DNA of 64,000 bases, from NCBI GenBank assembly GCA_027972325.1, contig JAPMOS010000012.1, forward strand, positions 248,001 to 312,000. Direction: 5' to 3'. The translations under genes were made by a program, and so were the position numbers. Shown here piece by piece: positions 1-12,146 of this stretch. The notes under the pieces were generated by a model, which saw only the letters and a program-made list of their open reading frames with translations, ran no database searches and had not been told where the DNA came from. Position 1 is the stretch's first letter; every line of letters starts with the position of its first letter. The DNA comes from Paratrimastix pyriformis (taxonomy: Eukaryota; Preaxostyla; Paratrimastigidae).

Positions 1-837
1 TTCCTCCACGAAGCCGCCGGCTGGGCCGACCTGATTGCCCAGAGCATCTGCTCGGTCACCCGGGGGTTCTGCCGCATCATGGGGCAGCCCAACAGCTTGA
101 CAAAGGCGGGCGCTGGTGGGGGGTGAGGGAGATGAGCGGCTGGACGGGGCGAAACGACTTGCGGACCGCAATCCGCTCGACCGAAGGCATTCTTGCTCTT
201 CTCGGACATGCACAGGTTCTTGACTGCCCAGCACACCTGCTCGGCATACATCGGATCGGTGGATGCGGCCGGGGCCAGCAGCAGGTTGACCATCAGGGGG
301 GCAATCCCCTGGGTAATAAAGGCCGCTTCATTCTTATCAAGGATGGCAAGGTTGCAAATGGCCCGGCAGAGTTTCTCGGCCAAGCTTGGGTTGTCCTTGA
401 TCCTGATTCGCCAGATTCGTGAATGGTGCAAAAACAAAAGAGACCACAGACGAGGCCGTCCGGAGCAACTCGACCACGGCTGCAATAGCTCCGTCATGAC
501 CAAAAGCATCCTGGTTGGCATTGTTCCGGCACAAAAACCGCACCGCGGAAAAGGCGCTCTCGGCGAGGGCTTCATTGCATGGGAGAAGAGGTGAACGCAG
601 GAGCGCGACCATGGGCGTGCTGATTTGAAGCTGCTGAAACAAAAGTCGATTGTCTTGGGTGTTTTCGGTCAGCGTGGAGATTCGTCGGCAAGTGGCGATG
701 ATAGTATCCGCATCGCTGCGCTCGACGGCCTATTTGGGATTAGACAAAAAAAAAGTGGATGAAGAAAGAAAGACCTGTTGAATTGTCTCACGAATTTCTG
801 CAGCTTCATTTCGAGAAATCACCTCTTCAGAGGCCAT
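1..837 (-). CDS. Armadillo-repeat protein, 3' part outside window
   Basis: Four exons can be joined. Exon 1 starts at the ATG at 837-835 and reads MASEEVISRNEAAEIRETIQ. Introns lie at 774-730 (GTCTTT...TAG), 451-403 (GTCTGT...CAG) and 166-113 (GTCCGC...CAG). The joined protein shows helical armadillo-like repeats such as ALAESAFSAVRFLCRNNANQ, AEKLCRAICNLAILDKNEAA and AEQVCWAVKNLCMSEKSKNA, the pattern of ARM proteins that act as protein-binding scaffolds. No catalytic domain is visible. The gene runs off the left edge, so its length and C-terminus are unknown. The joins keep the ARM repeat spacing intact, which supports both the gene call and the unusual GTCYG donor sites. The exact ARM subfamily is not identified. 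Confidence 0.8.
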
Positions 838-971
838 TTTCGCGGAAGCCGTAATTCAGCGGCTTAGATTATTACGACAGGGGTGATACCAACTGTGCGC
901 CGTTTTTTCGAACGAACTGACCTCGCCCCACAACAGGACCCCGTGCAGTATCTCCCGGCACCACTGTTGGA
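838..971. promoter_or_regulatory. Divergent intergenic region, armadillo gene / proline-rich gene
   Basis: This 134 bp stretch separates two opposed start codons and is richer in A/T than the gene bodies downstream. It probably holds a shared promoter. No TATA box or other motif was recognised. Confidence 0.4.
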
Positions 972-3320
972 ATGACTGTCCGGCATCGAAAACGCCCGCT
1001 CCCTCCGAGCTTCGACACGTCCCTTTCCCTCGCTCCTGTCCACCCACCGTCCTTCCTCATACGCCCCAGATCCCCGAAATGAACCCGTACCTGGGACATA
1101 TCACTCGTGCCGACCGGGTCAAAGGGCTTGGCATCTCTTTGGGGTACGAGTCCCTTCATAACGGATACCGGTACGAACAGGAAAAAAGGGACCTTCGGGA
1201 AGAACATCGCCGGCGGATGTCGCTGCTCAAGAAATGGAAACTGTCTACCGAACTTGCGGTCCGCCCTTCGTTTCTGCGACGTCCGCCAGAGATCATCGTC
1301 TCTCCTTTCAGAATCTGGGTTGGTCCCCCCCACCCGACCCCCCGCCCCCATCCCCCATCCGCACCCCTACTCTCACCCGGGCCATACCCCAAGGCATCAC
1401 GACGCAAGGCGACCCGATCGCGAGCCTACCGACTGGGGACAGGGTCGATGGCCGCCGCCTCACCCTGGTCGAGCACCACTGGCTCCCCCCCGACTGCCCC
1501 TTCTGCCCCCTGGGATCTGAGGAACAAGGCCCGGGCGCTGACCAAGTCCCGAATGACGCGGGACATGAAGAAGGGGGTCCTCTTGCGTGGGCGAGCCCGG
1601 AGCCGCTCCTAGGGACAGAGGCGGCTGCGCCTGCTGAGGACGAGGAGGATGCGCCCCAGGGGCAGCAGCAGCAGCAGCAGCGCGACCGCTGTTGGGCCGG
1701 GCCCGCCGGCACGCCACCCCCATCACCCGGGGGGGGATCCTCGGCCCGGACGCACGTCACCTCGGCAGGCCTCTCGATCACCCTGATCCCCACCACCCCC
1801 CATCCCCACCCGGCTCCCGCCTCGGCGCCCCTGCCCAAGTCCGAGGAGCCGCTGCGGTCCCTCTGCGACACGCCACCGTCGGCCCCCACCCGGCCGCCCA
1901 CGCGCGCCTTTCGGACCCCGCGGGAACCCTCGCCCGGCCCGCTGGAGTACACCCCATCCCCCCTTGCCGCCCGCACGGCTGCGGACCGTTCCCCCTCCGC
2001 CGGCATCGCCCCGCCCACCGAGCGGCAACCACAGCAACCACAGCAGCAAGTCCCCCTGGCCACCGAAACTGTCGCTCCCGTCCCCCACCCAGCAGCGCAG
2101 CCGGACGGCGGTTGCCCCTCCGGTGGCGCCCCTCCATCACCCGGACCATCCGCCCCGCCAGCCGGGGTGGGGGGCCCGTCCGCTCCTGCGGTTGCTGCGG
2201 CTGCTGCTCCGGAGGCCCAGCTGGGCCACCTCTGGATGCAGCAGACGGCACTTGCCCGGGTTCTGGCGACGGGGGGCTTCTCCTCTCCGGCGCCCGCTGG
2301 TGGCCTGGGCGCGGCGGGTGGCCGCGTGCCGCCCAGCTCCGGCACGCCACCCCAACCGCAGCCGCCGCCAGAGGGGGTCGAGGGGAAGGGCCCCAGGGAA
2401 GGAGGTCCCGAGCCACCGCCATCCTGGATGGCCGGGGCCGGGCCGGGGCCGGGGCCGGGGCCGAGCTCATCCCCACCACACCCACGGTCCTCCCACCCCT
2501 CCCGCACCATCCCCTGGGGCTCCCATGGCCTCCGGGGGCGACGGCCGCTGGCCAACTACCGCCTGCCGCTGCTCCCGCCGCCACCACTGGGCAGTCCGTC
2601 ATGGCCGCCCACCCCTCTTCAGGGCTCGCTTCCACCAGCACGGCCCCGACCCCGGGCATGGCGCCGTCCCCATCCACCGAGGCGCCCCCGGCCCTCCAGC
2701 CCGATCCCCGCCGCCCCGCCCTGAGCCCCGCCGCGACGAGCTCGGTGGCCCCGCCAGCCGGCCCCTCGTGGGGCGTGCCTGCACTCGCCCCCGCCCCCGC
2801 CAGCCGCGCCCTCGGGCTGCCGCCCCGCCCTCCCCGGCGCGCTCCCGCGCTCCTCTCGCCGGAGGAGTCCCTCTCCACCACCACCACCACCAGCAGCAGC
2901 AGCAGCCTGGGGGATGACGACCCCGAGAATAGCGGGGGGTCCCTGGGACCCGAGGGCGGCGGCGGCGAGGAGGACGAGGAGGGGGCCGAGAGCCTCACCA
3001 ACAGCAGCCTCACGTCGGCCTCCTCGGGCAGCAGCGGCACGGACCCAACGGAGGGCGACCTGCCGCCCACGCCCCCCGCGGCGGGCGGCGGGGTGTTGCT
3101 GCAGGGCGTGGGGGCCCTCCTGCCGGCCGCCCAGCAAGTGCGGCCCGTGGACGCCTCCCCCTCAGCGGCAGCCACCGGGGCCGGTGGCCGAAGGGCCGGC
3201 GGGGGTGGGGGTGGGGTGCTGGACAATATCGACGCCTTCCTCAAGGCCATGCGGGAGCTGGTGGGGCCCCTCGGGGCCGCCTCACCGGGGGAGGAGCCTC
3301 CCCGCCCGATCGCCTTGTGA
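972..3320 (+). CDS. Proline-rich protein of unknown function
   Basis: The N-terminal part looks genuinely coding. A short exon (ATG ACT at 972-977) joins over a GTCCGG...CAG intron (978-1069) to an exon ending at 1258, rich in charged residues (YEQEKRDLREEHRRRMSLLK). A second intron, GTCCGC...CAG at 1259-1311, follows in phase. The rest is Pro/Ala/Gly/Ser low complexity with a short poly-Gln tract near 1660-1680, an acidic patch near 2960-2990, and a C-terminal amphipathic segment (VLDNIDAFLKAMRELVG) before the TGA at 3318-3320. The reading frame must change once between about 2400 and 2630; a 29 nt GTCCGT...CAG intron at about 2597-2625 would do it but is suspiciously short. No family was recognised. 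The start could instead be the ATG at 1079. Confidence 0.4.
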
Positions 3321-3338
3321 TCACTTTCGGGTGGCATC

Positions 3339-5415
3339 TTATTCCTTCCCCTCGTTTCCGCTGTTCCCCAACACGCATGTTTGTACCGCCCCTGGAAGAG
3401 GTCTCGGGTACCAAGGCATGGCCGGGCCATCCTCGAGGCCGCTGGAGGCCCCCTCGGCCAGCTGCGCCAGGGCCCCGTCCACCCAGCGCACGACGGGCAG
3501 ATCATCCCCGGCCTCCCCGGGGCGTGGCCGCTCCTGGGCGAAGGCCACCCGGGCCTGGTCCAGAAGGCCCACCAAGAAGGGCACGTAGAGGACCCCCGCC
3601 ACCTCGGGGATGGCCGGTGCGCCTGAAGGAAGCCCGACGCGCTCCGAGCTGCGCCGTGTGGACAAGGATTGGCGAGTGAAGGGAGGAGGGGGTGGGTGGG
3701 GTGGGTGGGTGGGTGGGAGAGGGGGGAGGGGAGGGGGGAGGAGGGCGGGGGAGGGAGGGAGGGCCGACCGATGCCCAGCATGCAGCGGGCCCGCGTGTCG
3801 CTGGACCAGCCGTCCCGGGCAGCCTGCCCGTCGATCAGCCGAACAACCTCGGCCTCGAGTTGGGCCCGCGCCCGCGCCACCTCGTCCCGATCGGCCGGGC
3901 GGTTGGTCAGCAAGCTGACCCGGTGATCCAAAGGGCGGGGCAGCCAGCAGGCATCAATGGGCGGTTCGGATGGTGTGAGGGCGACGGGGTGAAGCGGGCA
4001 GGGCGGCACGGACTGCAGAGGCAGAGCGGGCGTGTCGCGGCAGGCGAAGGGGTGGGGCCGAGTCCGATCGGGGCGCGCATCCGGGCATCCGTCGCACGCC
4101 TGGCCAGCCAGGACGGGGAGGCGGGGAGAGCGTCGCAAATCATCAAACCGAAACTGGCGAATCGCCCGAGAAGCGGGCCATGGGTTATGGGCGCAGACCC
4201 AGTGCCCCGACTGCTCCGCGAAACAAGTCCCCCCGCAGGCGAGGCAGCAACAACCTGTGAATGGGGGGTATGACCCATTGGGGGGATGAGATCCCGCCGC
4301 GGAGATGAAGGGGGACGTGATGGGGAGGAGGATGGGGATGGGGAGACCTTCATAAAGCCGGTCTTTGGACCGATTCAGCGGCTCGGCACAGCGCTGGCAG
4401 CGGCAGTGGAAGAGCCACGTGCGCAGGAGGCGAGTCTGGCGCATGGACCGGGGCGCGGCCAGATCGCGCAGATACGACATGGTTAATTGCTCGCCCGCTA
4501 CGGGGGGGGGGGGGGGGCATGAATCCATCAGCCAGGTCAATGCCAGGGAAGCGGCAAGACACGCACCTGGAATGTTCCGCCGGGCCACGACAAGCATCCG
4601 ACCACGGGCCACCGTGTGGTAGGCGCAGTTCGGGTCGCAGGAGTGGTTCAACAGGGAAGGGGCTAGGTAGAGCGCAGTCCCTCGGTGCCCCGGGTCAGCG
4701 TTGAAGCCCCACGCGTTGAAGGCCCACTGGAGGACGCCCCTTTGGACACGCCGTACAAGCGATGGCAGCGTGAGCGGACTCCCATGCGGCATCAGGGCGG
4801 GATTCTTTTGCAAAGCAGTCGCGATGAGCTGACCAGAAGACTGTGACGCATCTACGAGCTACGATAGCGTAAGGGCGGGGGGCAGCAAGCCAGGCGGACA
4901 TCCGCAGGGGCGCTCTGCGCGTGGTCAACCAGGTGGTCCAGAACTTCGGCCCGTGTGCGAGCTCCCCAATGTGACAAAAGCACAGAGTCCGAGTCGTCGT
5001 CCCTTTCATTTTCGGGGGGACGGAGAATGGTTTGGGCAAACGAGAGTGCCACCCAATCCAGTTCGGAGAGATCTGTTGATGGGACTCCGAGAGCCTGAAA
5101 CATGTGACAAGAGAAAGAATGTTCTTGAATACAACTGGGACATGTTGGCCGTCCGCATACAGGACACGGTTGGCTGTGGTCACAGGAAATGCACGGACAT
5201 CCAAGCGTAGTGACGGAGAAAAGAGGAAAACAGTTCATCACAACGGATCCGGCTGTAATTTCTCTGGTTGCCACCAGATGAGACCCCCACGCTGTGTCGA
5301 AGTGGACCGAGAACACCTCAAAAGAAGCCGGCGAACAATTAGACGAAGTTATAGAACCAGCGGTGATACACTCGTAGCAGGATCTCTCGATGTGCTGAGT
5401 TTTGATTTCGGCCAT
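3339..5415 (-). CDS. SMYD-type SET/MYND lysine methyltransferase
   Basis: The protein starts at 5415 with MAEIKTQHIERSCYECITAG. It carries a MYND-like zinc cluster (CPVCGRPTCPSC), a SET core with LLNHSCDPNCAYHTVARGR and GEQLTMSYL, and a post-SET cysteine cluster (FHCRCQRC, then CCCLACGGTC). This is the order found in SMYD protein-lysine methyltransferases, which use S-adenosylmethionine to methylate histones and other proteins. The NHSCDPN motif and the tyrosine of MSYL fit an active enzyme. Introns include GTCCGC...TAG after the MYND exon, GTGCGT...TAG near 4566-4497 (an exception to the usual donor), GTCTCC...ACAG near 4350-4274 and GTCGGC...CAG near 3755-3627. The last exon reads VPFLVGLLDQARVAFAQE and stops at 3341-3339, only 18 bp from the stop of the convergent gene. 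Confidence 0.82.
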
Positions 5416-5903
5416 TCAATCTTGCATTGCCTGGTGCACTGGCACTAAGGTTTGTGGACTCCTTGCTGGTGGCCCGGCACTGATGGATGTTTTTTGCCTG
5501 CGCCCTCTCGAATTATGTTTTCAGGCCCCGCAAGGTTGTGGCATGTCTGCCCCCACAGGAGAACCACCACGCGGCTACAGCCCAGTCCCAACCACAATGA
5601 ACCCCCCGTCTCCTGGTGGCAAATCTTCTTAATAATCCTCAGTTATGATTCAGCTTTCCCAGCTTGCCCGATTGCGGTTGGTCGCGACTCGACGAAGCTG
5701 AAGCACAGAATGTGACGAGAGCCTTGCAAAGCCGAAAGGTGGAGGCCCTCTGATTCTCTGTTCGTTTTGGCGTGTTGATTCGAGGCCCGCGATCGCGAGA
5801 TTTGGAAGACATCTTCTCTGTCGCCATTGAACCACTTTGTTCTCTTCTTTATTGTACGGACAAAAATAATTGAGACTTCCCTGCATCGTCTCTGTGATTC
5901 CAG
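5416..5903. promoter_or_regulatory. Divergent intergenic region, SMYD gene / ankyrin gene
   Basis: This is the longest gap between two gene starts, about 490 bp at most. It is AT-richer than the flanks. The first exon of the ankyrin gene must lie in it or in its right part but could not be fixed. A 28-codon frame from an ATG at 5542 (MSAPTGEPPRGYSPV) may be chance. No repeat or other feature was seen. Confidence 0.35.
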
Positions 5904-7114
5904 TGTTCGCTCGACTGTGTTGGCTGTCGCGGTGGAGTTTCCTCAAAGGCTGGATTATCCACTGCTCTACTTGGTAGCCAGTAGGGGGGATTTGAAGGAG
6001 GTGACAAGACTCGTGGAGGCAAATGCCGAGATCATCTCCGATGCGGATGAAGACGGTCTGCGCCCTCTCAGGCGACCTTCTGATTCCTCGTGCCACAGGA
6101 AGGACACCACTTTCTGTGGCCAGTGAACTGGGTCACCACGATGTTGTCGAATACCTCATTCAGCACGGAGCCCAACTGACTGCCGACTCGACTGGTTTCA
6201 CTCCCCTCCATTTCGCTGCCCAAAATGGCCACCTTGAGATCGCCCGACTCCTGGTGAACGCCCACCCAAACCCCGGCGAGTTTATTAATGCCTCCAATGA
6301 GTACGGCGATACGGCGCTCCATTACGCATGCCTTGAGGGCCATGCAGCAGTGGCCGGCTACCTTCTCGCGACCGGGGCAAACCGGAGGGCCGCCAACCGA
6401 AGCAAGGAGACCCCACTCCATTGGGCCTGCTCGCGGGGCTACCTCCCCCTTGTGGATCTCTTCCACGATTTCTGGTCCTTCCCTGCCGACGAGGTCGGTG
6501 ATTCTGCCAATGCGCCTCCTGCCCTCCCGCACACACGTCGTCTCCTCCCTCTTCGGCGGCCCGCCCCTTAGCACGGGCAAACCATCCTGCATGCGGCAGC
6601 GTGCCGAGGTCAAGTTGGAGTCCTGAGGCGACTCTTGGGCTGCTCGGATTTGCCCGCAGTGCCACGACCACCGAGCGAAGCACCCCACGCGGCGACGGGG
6701 CCCACCGACGCAGCATGTGTCACGGTGCCGCCCGCCGAGTCCGGACCACTTCCCGCCCTGCCCGCATCGACAGTGCCGCCCGAGGAGCATCAAGCCGGCC
6801 GCCCCACGAATGTCCTTGAGGCCCTGCAGGCTCTCGACCAGGACGGGCGCACCCCCCTCCACAGCGCTGTTTTTCACGGGCATGAGGAGGCGGCCCTCTT
6901 CCTGGCCCAGGCGTCGGCAGCGACGATCCGAATCCCCGACAAAGTCTGTCTGGTTCCGCTTTGCTGTCGTCAGCCCACCGTCTGACCACCCCCCCATTCA
7001 CACCCGTCGCCATCCCTCTCGTCTTCGCAGTTCGGGAAGACTCCCCTCGACTACTGCGGGGCCCACGCCAAGCTCCGGGAGAAGCTGGCGGCCTGCGCGC
7101 AGGAACCCGCTTGA
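5904..7114 (+). CDS. Ankyrin-repeat protein
   Basis: Ankyrin repeats run through the whole protein: LYLVASRGDLKEVTRLVEAN, GRTPLSVASELGHHDVVEYL, GFTPLHFAAQNGHLEIARLL, GDTALHYACLEGHAAVAGYL, ETPLHWACSRGYLPLV, a GQTILHAA repeat, GRTPLHSAVFHGHEEAALFL and a final FGKTPLDYC. Such repeats bind protein partners. Exons join over 6056-6098 (GTCTGC...CAG, 43 nt), 6494-6571 (GTCGGT...TAG) and 6944-7030 (GTCTGT...CAG), each restoring the repeat register. A proline/threonine-rich linker of about 70 residues separates the last repeats. The stop is TGA at 7112-7114. The initiator ATG was not found: coding is clear from about 5904, after a possible acceptor at 5903, so an upstream first exon is likely. Confidence 0.85.
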
Positions 7115-7385
7115 TCGCGCACGACCCAAGAGCGTGTTGGAGAAGTACCCAACTCGGCTGTATGGGAGATGGGGGTGGCTGCTCGCCAACAACCGAATGG
7201 CCCCAGCGTTTCCACAGCGCGGGGCGCCCGGTCTCCCGCCGGCGACTCCGGGGGGGACGCATCCAGCATCATCAGCATCATCTCGAGCCCGGCGAGCCGA
7301 CTTGGCCGGGCCTCCGCTCCGTAAGCTCCCGTTGCCCGCGAGAAAGAGAGCATTGTACACAGATATGGGCATCTCCGGCTGGGCC

Positions 7386-8253
7386 TCAACCGACGTGCTC
7401 CAGGACGCCCTGCAGAATGAGGGGCTCCGCATCCGCCCTGCCGTGGGGCGGGAGAGGGAATGGGAGGGGGGGAGGATCCGGGAGAAGCGTGAGTGCAAGG
7501 TCGGCACAACAGGAGGGCACGGGGGCTGGACAGGGCACGGCCGGACCGGTTCATGAAGTGCATGGTGTTCGCCTCGAGGTTGATCTGGGTGCCGCTCTGG
7601 AGGACCACCTGCCCCAGGGGCTGCAGCACCCGCACCTGGATCAGCATGTCCTTGGGCGGGTTGACGTCCTGGCCAGATCCCCCCGAAACAGAAGAGATGG
7701 CATCATGGAGGGGATCCCCGGGGGCAGCGGGGATGAACGGACTGCTGTCAAATCGAGGCCCACGTCGGTCATGTATTGGTTCACCAGGGCTGAGTACTCC
7801 GTGAAGAAATCGATTTCTTGTTTGTGGAGATTTGGCTGCAGAGCGGGCGAAAGGGTGGCCCCTCCGCTGGTCCATCGAAGTTTCTCAATCTGTCGCATCC
7901 GATATTTTCTGGGTGGAGATGCGGTGGGACCCGAGAACGGAGAGCAGGAGCATTTCAGACATGTATGCCAATAGGCAACGCTTATTCCGCATCACTGCGG
8001 TGTGAAAAACGACAAGCTTGGGGAGATGGTCTGGCTCCGGTCGGCCTCCTCGGCTCCTTATGTGATGAAGGGAAGTCGTTGAAAACAAAAAACCGGACGA
8101 CGGTAATGGTCCAGACTCGAGATATTGGGTGACATCGCCGTGCAACTCGTTGATCTCCCGGACGCAATCGGTGAATTTTGCATTATCGAATGGGGGCATC
8201 CATTTACTGAGTTTAAGTTCTCTCACCAATGCACCCGCCTTCTCGCAGAACAT
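7386..8253 (-). CDS. GINS1: GINS complex subunit PSF1
   Basis: The protein begins MFCEKAGALVRELKLSKWMP, matching the family start, so the ATG at 8253 was chosen over frame extensions to 8382. It continues VVFHTAVMRNKRCLLAYM, QEIDFFTEYSALVNQYM, DVNPPKDMLIQVRVLQPLGQ and ends RADAEPLILQGVLEHVG, which corresponds to the PSF1 ending around LIRQGVLEH. GINS is the heterotetramer that joins Cdc45 and MCM2-7 in the replicative CMG helicase, so the protein acts in the nucleus at replication origins and forks. The last join is GTCCGG...GGCAG ending near 7425. The exact junction between the first two exons was not resolved. The gene is head-to-head with the OTU gene. Confidence 0.9.
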
Positions 8254-8327
8254 TGGCTTGTCACGGGCTCCGCTTTCAGAAAGCCGCTCCTCTCGAGATA
8301 GCCGACGCCGAGTGGTGAAATCGACTA
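8254..8327. promoter_or_regulatory. Divergent intergenic region, PSF1 / OTU protease
   Basis: Only 74 bp separate the PSF1 start from the OTU-protease ATG, so promoter and both 5' leaders must be compressed into or around this stretch. No specific motif was recognised. Confidence 0.4.
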
Positions 8328-11300
8328 ATGCAGCGATCGAAACCATCTCCCAGCCACCTGCGTTCCCCTGGAAAACCTGCATCGGGGCAAGCGCCGGAAG
8401 AAGCGGAAAAGGAGAGAATTCGTCAAATCCACTTGCAACAAGAAAGTCAGCTCATCCGAGCTTTGGCCGACTTGGGGCTCTGGAGGAAACTCATCCCGAA
8501 GGACGGGAGTTGCCTATTTCGTGCCGTGTCCGAAGGGGTCCGTTTTTTGTTCTTGATGAAGGCAGAATGATCGCATCTTCATTGTCTTTTTCAGCTCTTT
8601 GGCACACTGGACACACACCGCCGGATTCGTGAACGCTGTGTCGAGTACGTCAAGCAACACGCCGACGATTTTATCCCCTATCTTCCCTCCACTTTCGAGT
8701 CGTACGTGAAAAATATGCTGACTGTCTGTCCTTTCCCCTTGCGCGCCACTCGTAATGTCGGTCTTCCTGCCCCGCCCGCGCCCCTCCTCCCGCTTGCCCA
8801 AAGGACACTGCCTGGGGTGGGGACGTCGAGCTGAAGGCCATCTCGGACTGCTACAATGCCCGGATCACCATCTACGGGGCCGAGGGCACCAAGACGGTCT
8901 TCGGCGAGCAGTTCACGGTGCCCCACGTCCAGCTGGCCTTCACCTTCGGCAACCACTACGACCTGCTCATCCCGATGGAGACCAAGGAAGCCCTCCACAT
9001 GTGCCAGGGTCGGTCCCCGCGCATCTTCCCTGCCACCCCTTCATGCGGTTCTCACCCTGGGGGGCATCCGCGCAGACCTGGTCTACCGGTGCATGGACCG
9101 GTCCGTGGGGGACCACCCCCGCGCGCGGCCCTTCCAAAACCTGGCCATGCAGGCCTGGACGGCCCTGCGAGATGGTCTGTCGGTTGCCGGCGGCCACCTC
9201 GATCCCACACGTCATCCTCTCCCCTTCCAGACCAAGAGTGGGCCGACCAGGCCGTTGCAGCCCAGATCGCCACTGCCAAAGGTCTGCCCGCCGACCGATG
9301 GGGACGTTCCCTGACCTCTTTTTGGGCGCTGCTCGGACCCAGGCGGGGAGCTCACGGGGCCCAACGGCGCCCACCTGGAGCAGCTCCAGCCCGAGGGCGA
9401 CGAGCAGTTCGCCGTCCACCACTCCCGCAAGGGCCGCAAGAAGTCTGCACCCCGTCTCCCTCTACTCGTCTCCTCTATCTGTCTCCCTCTATCTGTCTCC
9501 CTCTATCTGTCTCCCTCTATCTGTCTCCCTCTATCTGTCTCCCTCTACCCGTCTCCCTCTCCCCGTCTCCCTCTACTCGTCTCCCTCTACCCGCGTGCCT
9601 TCGGGGCCCCACCTCTGCTACAGGATTAACCATTTCCTAACCACAATCCACACCACCCGCACATCAGGAACCAGACCACTCTGGCCAGCTCGCAGCAGTC
9701 CTGGGTGATGCCCCACTCGGGCGGGTCCCCCGCTCCCGGCGCCAAGGCGGCCATGTCGCCCAGTGGCTCCCCGGGGCCGGTGACCCCTCCGACCGTTGAC
9801 GCGTCCTCGTTCCCGTCGCTCCCCACCCGGCCGCCGCCGCCTCCCCGCCCTGCACCCCAACCCGCCGCCGCCGCCGCCGCCGATCCTGCCGCCCCACCCG
9901 CTGCCGAGCTCGGAGGAGCAGCCGCACCAGGCGGCGAGGTGACGGTCCCCTCACCGGCCCCTTCCACGGCCCTGCCGGCCGATGGGCCGCCCGCCCCCGC
10001 CCCCGCCCCCGGTGCCTCTGCGGATGCCACCGCCGCCCCCGCTGTCCCTGTCCCAGTCGCCGCCCCCGCTGCCTCACCCGGGAAGCCTCCCATCGTGGCC
10101 TTCTTCAAGCCGGCCCCTTGGGCCCACCTCTCCAAGGGCGCCCACAAGCCGGCAGCCCCTGCCCCTGCCCCTGCCCCTGCCACCCAGGACCCCGCCACCC
10201 GGCCGGCCATGACCCCCACCGCAAAACCCGCTGCCCCCGCTGCACCCGCCCCCGCTCCCGCAGCAGCCCCATCCCCATTGTCCGCCCCGAGCCCCGCTCC
10301 AAGCCCTGCGGCACCGGTCTCGGCCTCACCATCCCCACACCCCACACCCTCGCCCTCGCCCTCGCCCTCGCCCTCACCGCCGGCTGGCCACCCCGCCGCC
10401 CCCCTCCCCCAAGGCGCCGTCACCACCCACGCCCCCTGCCTCAGCCAGCCCCGCGCTCCCCACGCCTCCCGCTCCCGCTCCAGCACCCACCCCGTCCCTG
10501 CCGCCCCTGCCAAACCCACCGTGTGGGGCAAGCCCGCCCCGGCTTCTGCGCCACCCGCCCCCGCCCAGCAAGCCCCCGCGCCCCAGCCCGCGGCAGGCTC
10601 CCCGGCACCAACCATGGCCCCCGCAACTGCGGCCCCTGCGGCCCCTGCCAAGCCGATGACGATGGCCCAGCGGCTGCGCCTCCTCAACCAACCCCAACCC
10701 CAGCAGCAGCAGCAGCAGCAGCAGGGTCCTTCGGCCCCGTCCGCTCAAGCTGCCTCGGCGCATCCCCCGGCCGCGGCCCATCATACTGCGGCCCCTCAGC
10801 CAGCCCGCCAGGGCCAGGCGCCCAGATCGAACGTCGTACCCGCACCCGCACCCGCACCCGCACCCGCACCCGCACCCGTAGCCCTGCGACCGTCATCCCA
10901 ATCTTCCGCTGCCCCAGGCGCCCCCGCCCCACCACCGGCCGCCAAGCCGCACAGCGCCTCCTCTGGCTCGGCCAAGTCTCCGGCCCCCGCCCCCGCCCCG
11001 ACGCCTGTCGCTGTCCCCCCTGCCGCTGCCGCTGCAGCTGCCCCCACCCCGGCGGCTCCCGCTTCGGCCCCTTCCACCCCAGCGGCCCGCGCCCCCGTCC
11101 CCACCGCCCCTGCCCCAACTCCCGCCCCCGCTCCGGCACGTGGGCTGTCGTTAATCCCGTCGGTCCCCTCGTCGCCCTCCCTCTCGACCACCCCCGCCAA
11201 CACCCCCCACCAGCGCCCCCGGGCCGCGGCTTCGGTCTCGCCCCCGCCCCGTGGCGGCCCCGGCCACCCGGCCGCCATCCGGCCCACCCCCAGCCCGCTG

Positions 11301-12102
11301 GTGTACAGCGCCAAGCCCACCTCGGGATCCGCCAAGCGGGGCAGCCCCTTGGCCGGGGGCGCGGCCCTCCAGCAGGCGGCCGATGAGCTGCCGCCCGCCA
11401 TGGGGCCCCTGCCGCCCATCCAGGCCCCCTTCCAGCCCCCGCCCCCGCCCCCGCCCATGTCCCTCCCGATGGGCCCCATGGTCCCGGTCGCCCCGCCCCG
11501 GCGGCGGCGCCCCGGGGATGATGGTGGCCGGAGGCCATGCCCCCAGCCCGGCCCCGGGGCAGCCGCCGATGATGATGCCCCTGCCGCCCTTCTTCCCGCT
11601 CTTCCCGCCCTACATGGGGCCCGTCCCCGTCCCCATCCCGGTGCCCGTCCCGGGGGCCGCCGGCCCACAGCCGCCCCACCACCCCCACCCCCACCCGATG
11701 GGGCCCTACCCGCCGCCGCCCTACTTCATCCAGCCCCCACGGCCCCCACCCTCCGCCGCCGCTGCCGCCTCTGATGGCTGCGGCGCCCCCACCCCCTGGG
11801 GCGTGGGCCCCCACCCGCCCGTGGGCTTCCCCCCGGGCGCCCCCTACCCGTACCCGGCCTTCCCGCAGGGGGTCTGGCCGCCCTACCAGATGGCCCGGGT
11901 GCCGCCCCCGCCCTCGCTGTACAACCCCAGCCCCTCCTTCCAGCCCCACCACCTGTGTACCTCGCCCCCGCCCCCGCCCGTCCTGCCGCCCCTGCCGCTG
12001 GACGACCCCCTCCCGCCCGCCCCCGAGGGCAGTCCGGCGGCCGCTGGCCCTTCCCAACCAGCACCCGCCCCGCGGCCCCGGCCCCCGGCCCCCGCCCCGG
12101 CC

Positions 12103-12146
<44 letters not shown>

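Noticed and set aside
1778-4813. A minus-strand open frame of about 1000 codons spanning the SMYD and proline-rich genes.
   Set aside because: Only its part over the SET exons matches a protein family, and that part needs introns removed. The rest is antisense to the plus gene and stays open because stop codons are rare at this GC content.
8253-8382. An upstream extension of PSF1 to 8382.
   Set aside because: Family members start at MFCEKA, and the extension would overlap the start of the OTU gene on the other strand.
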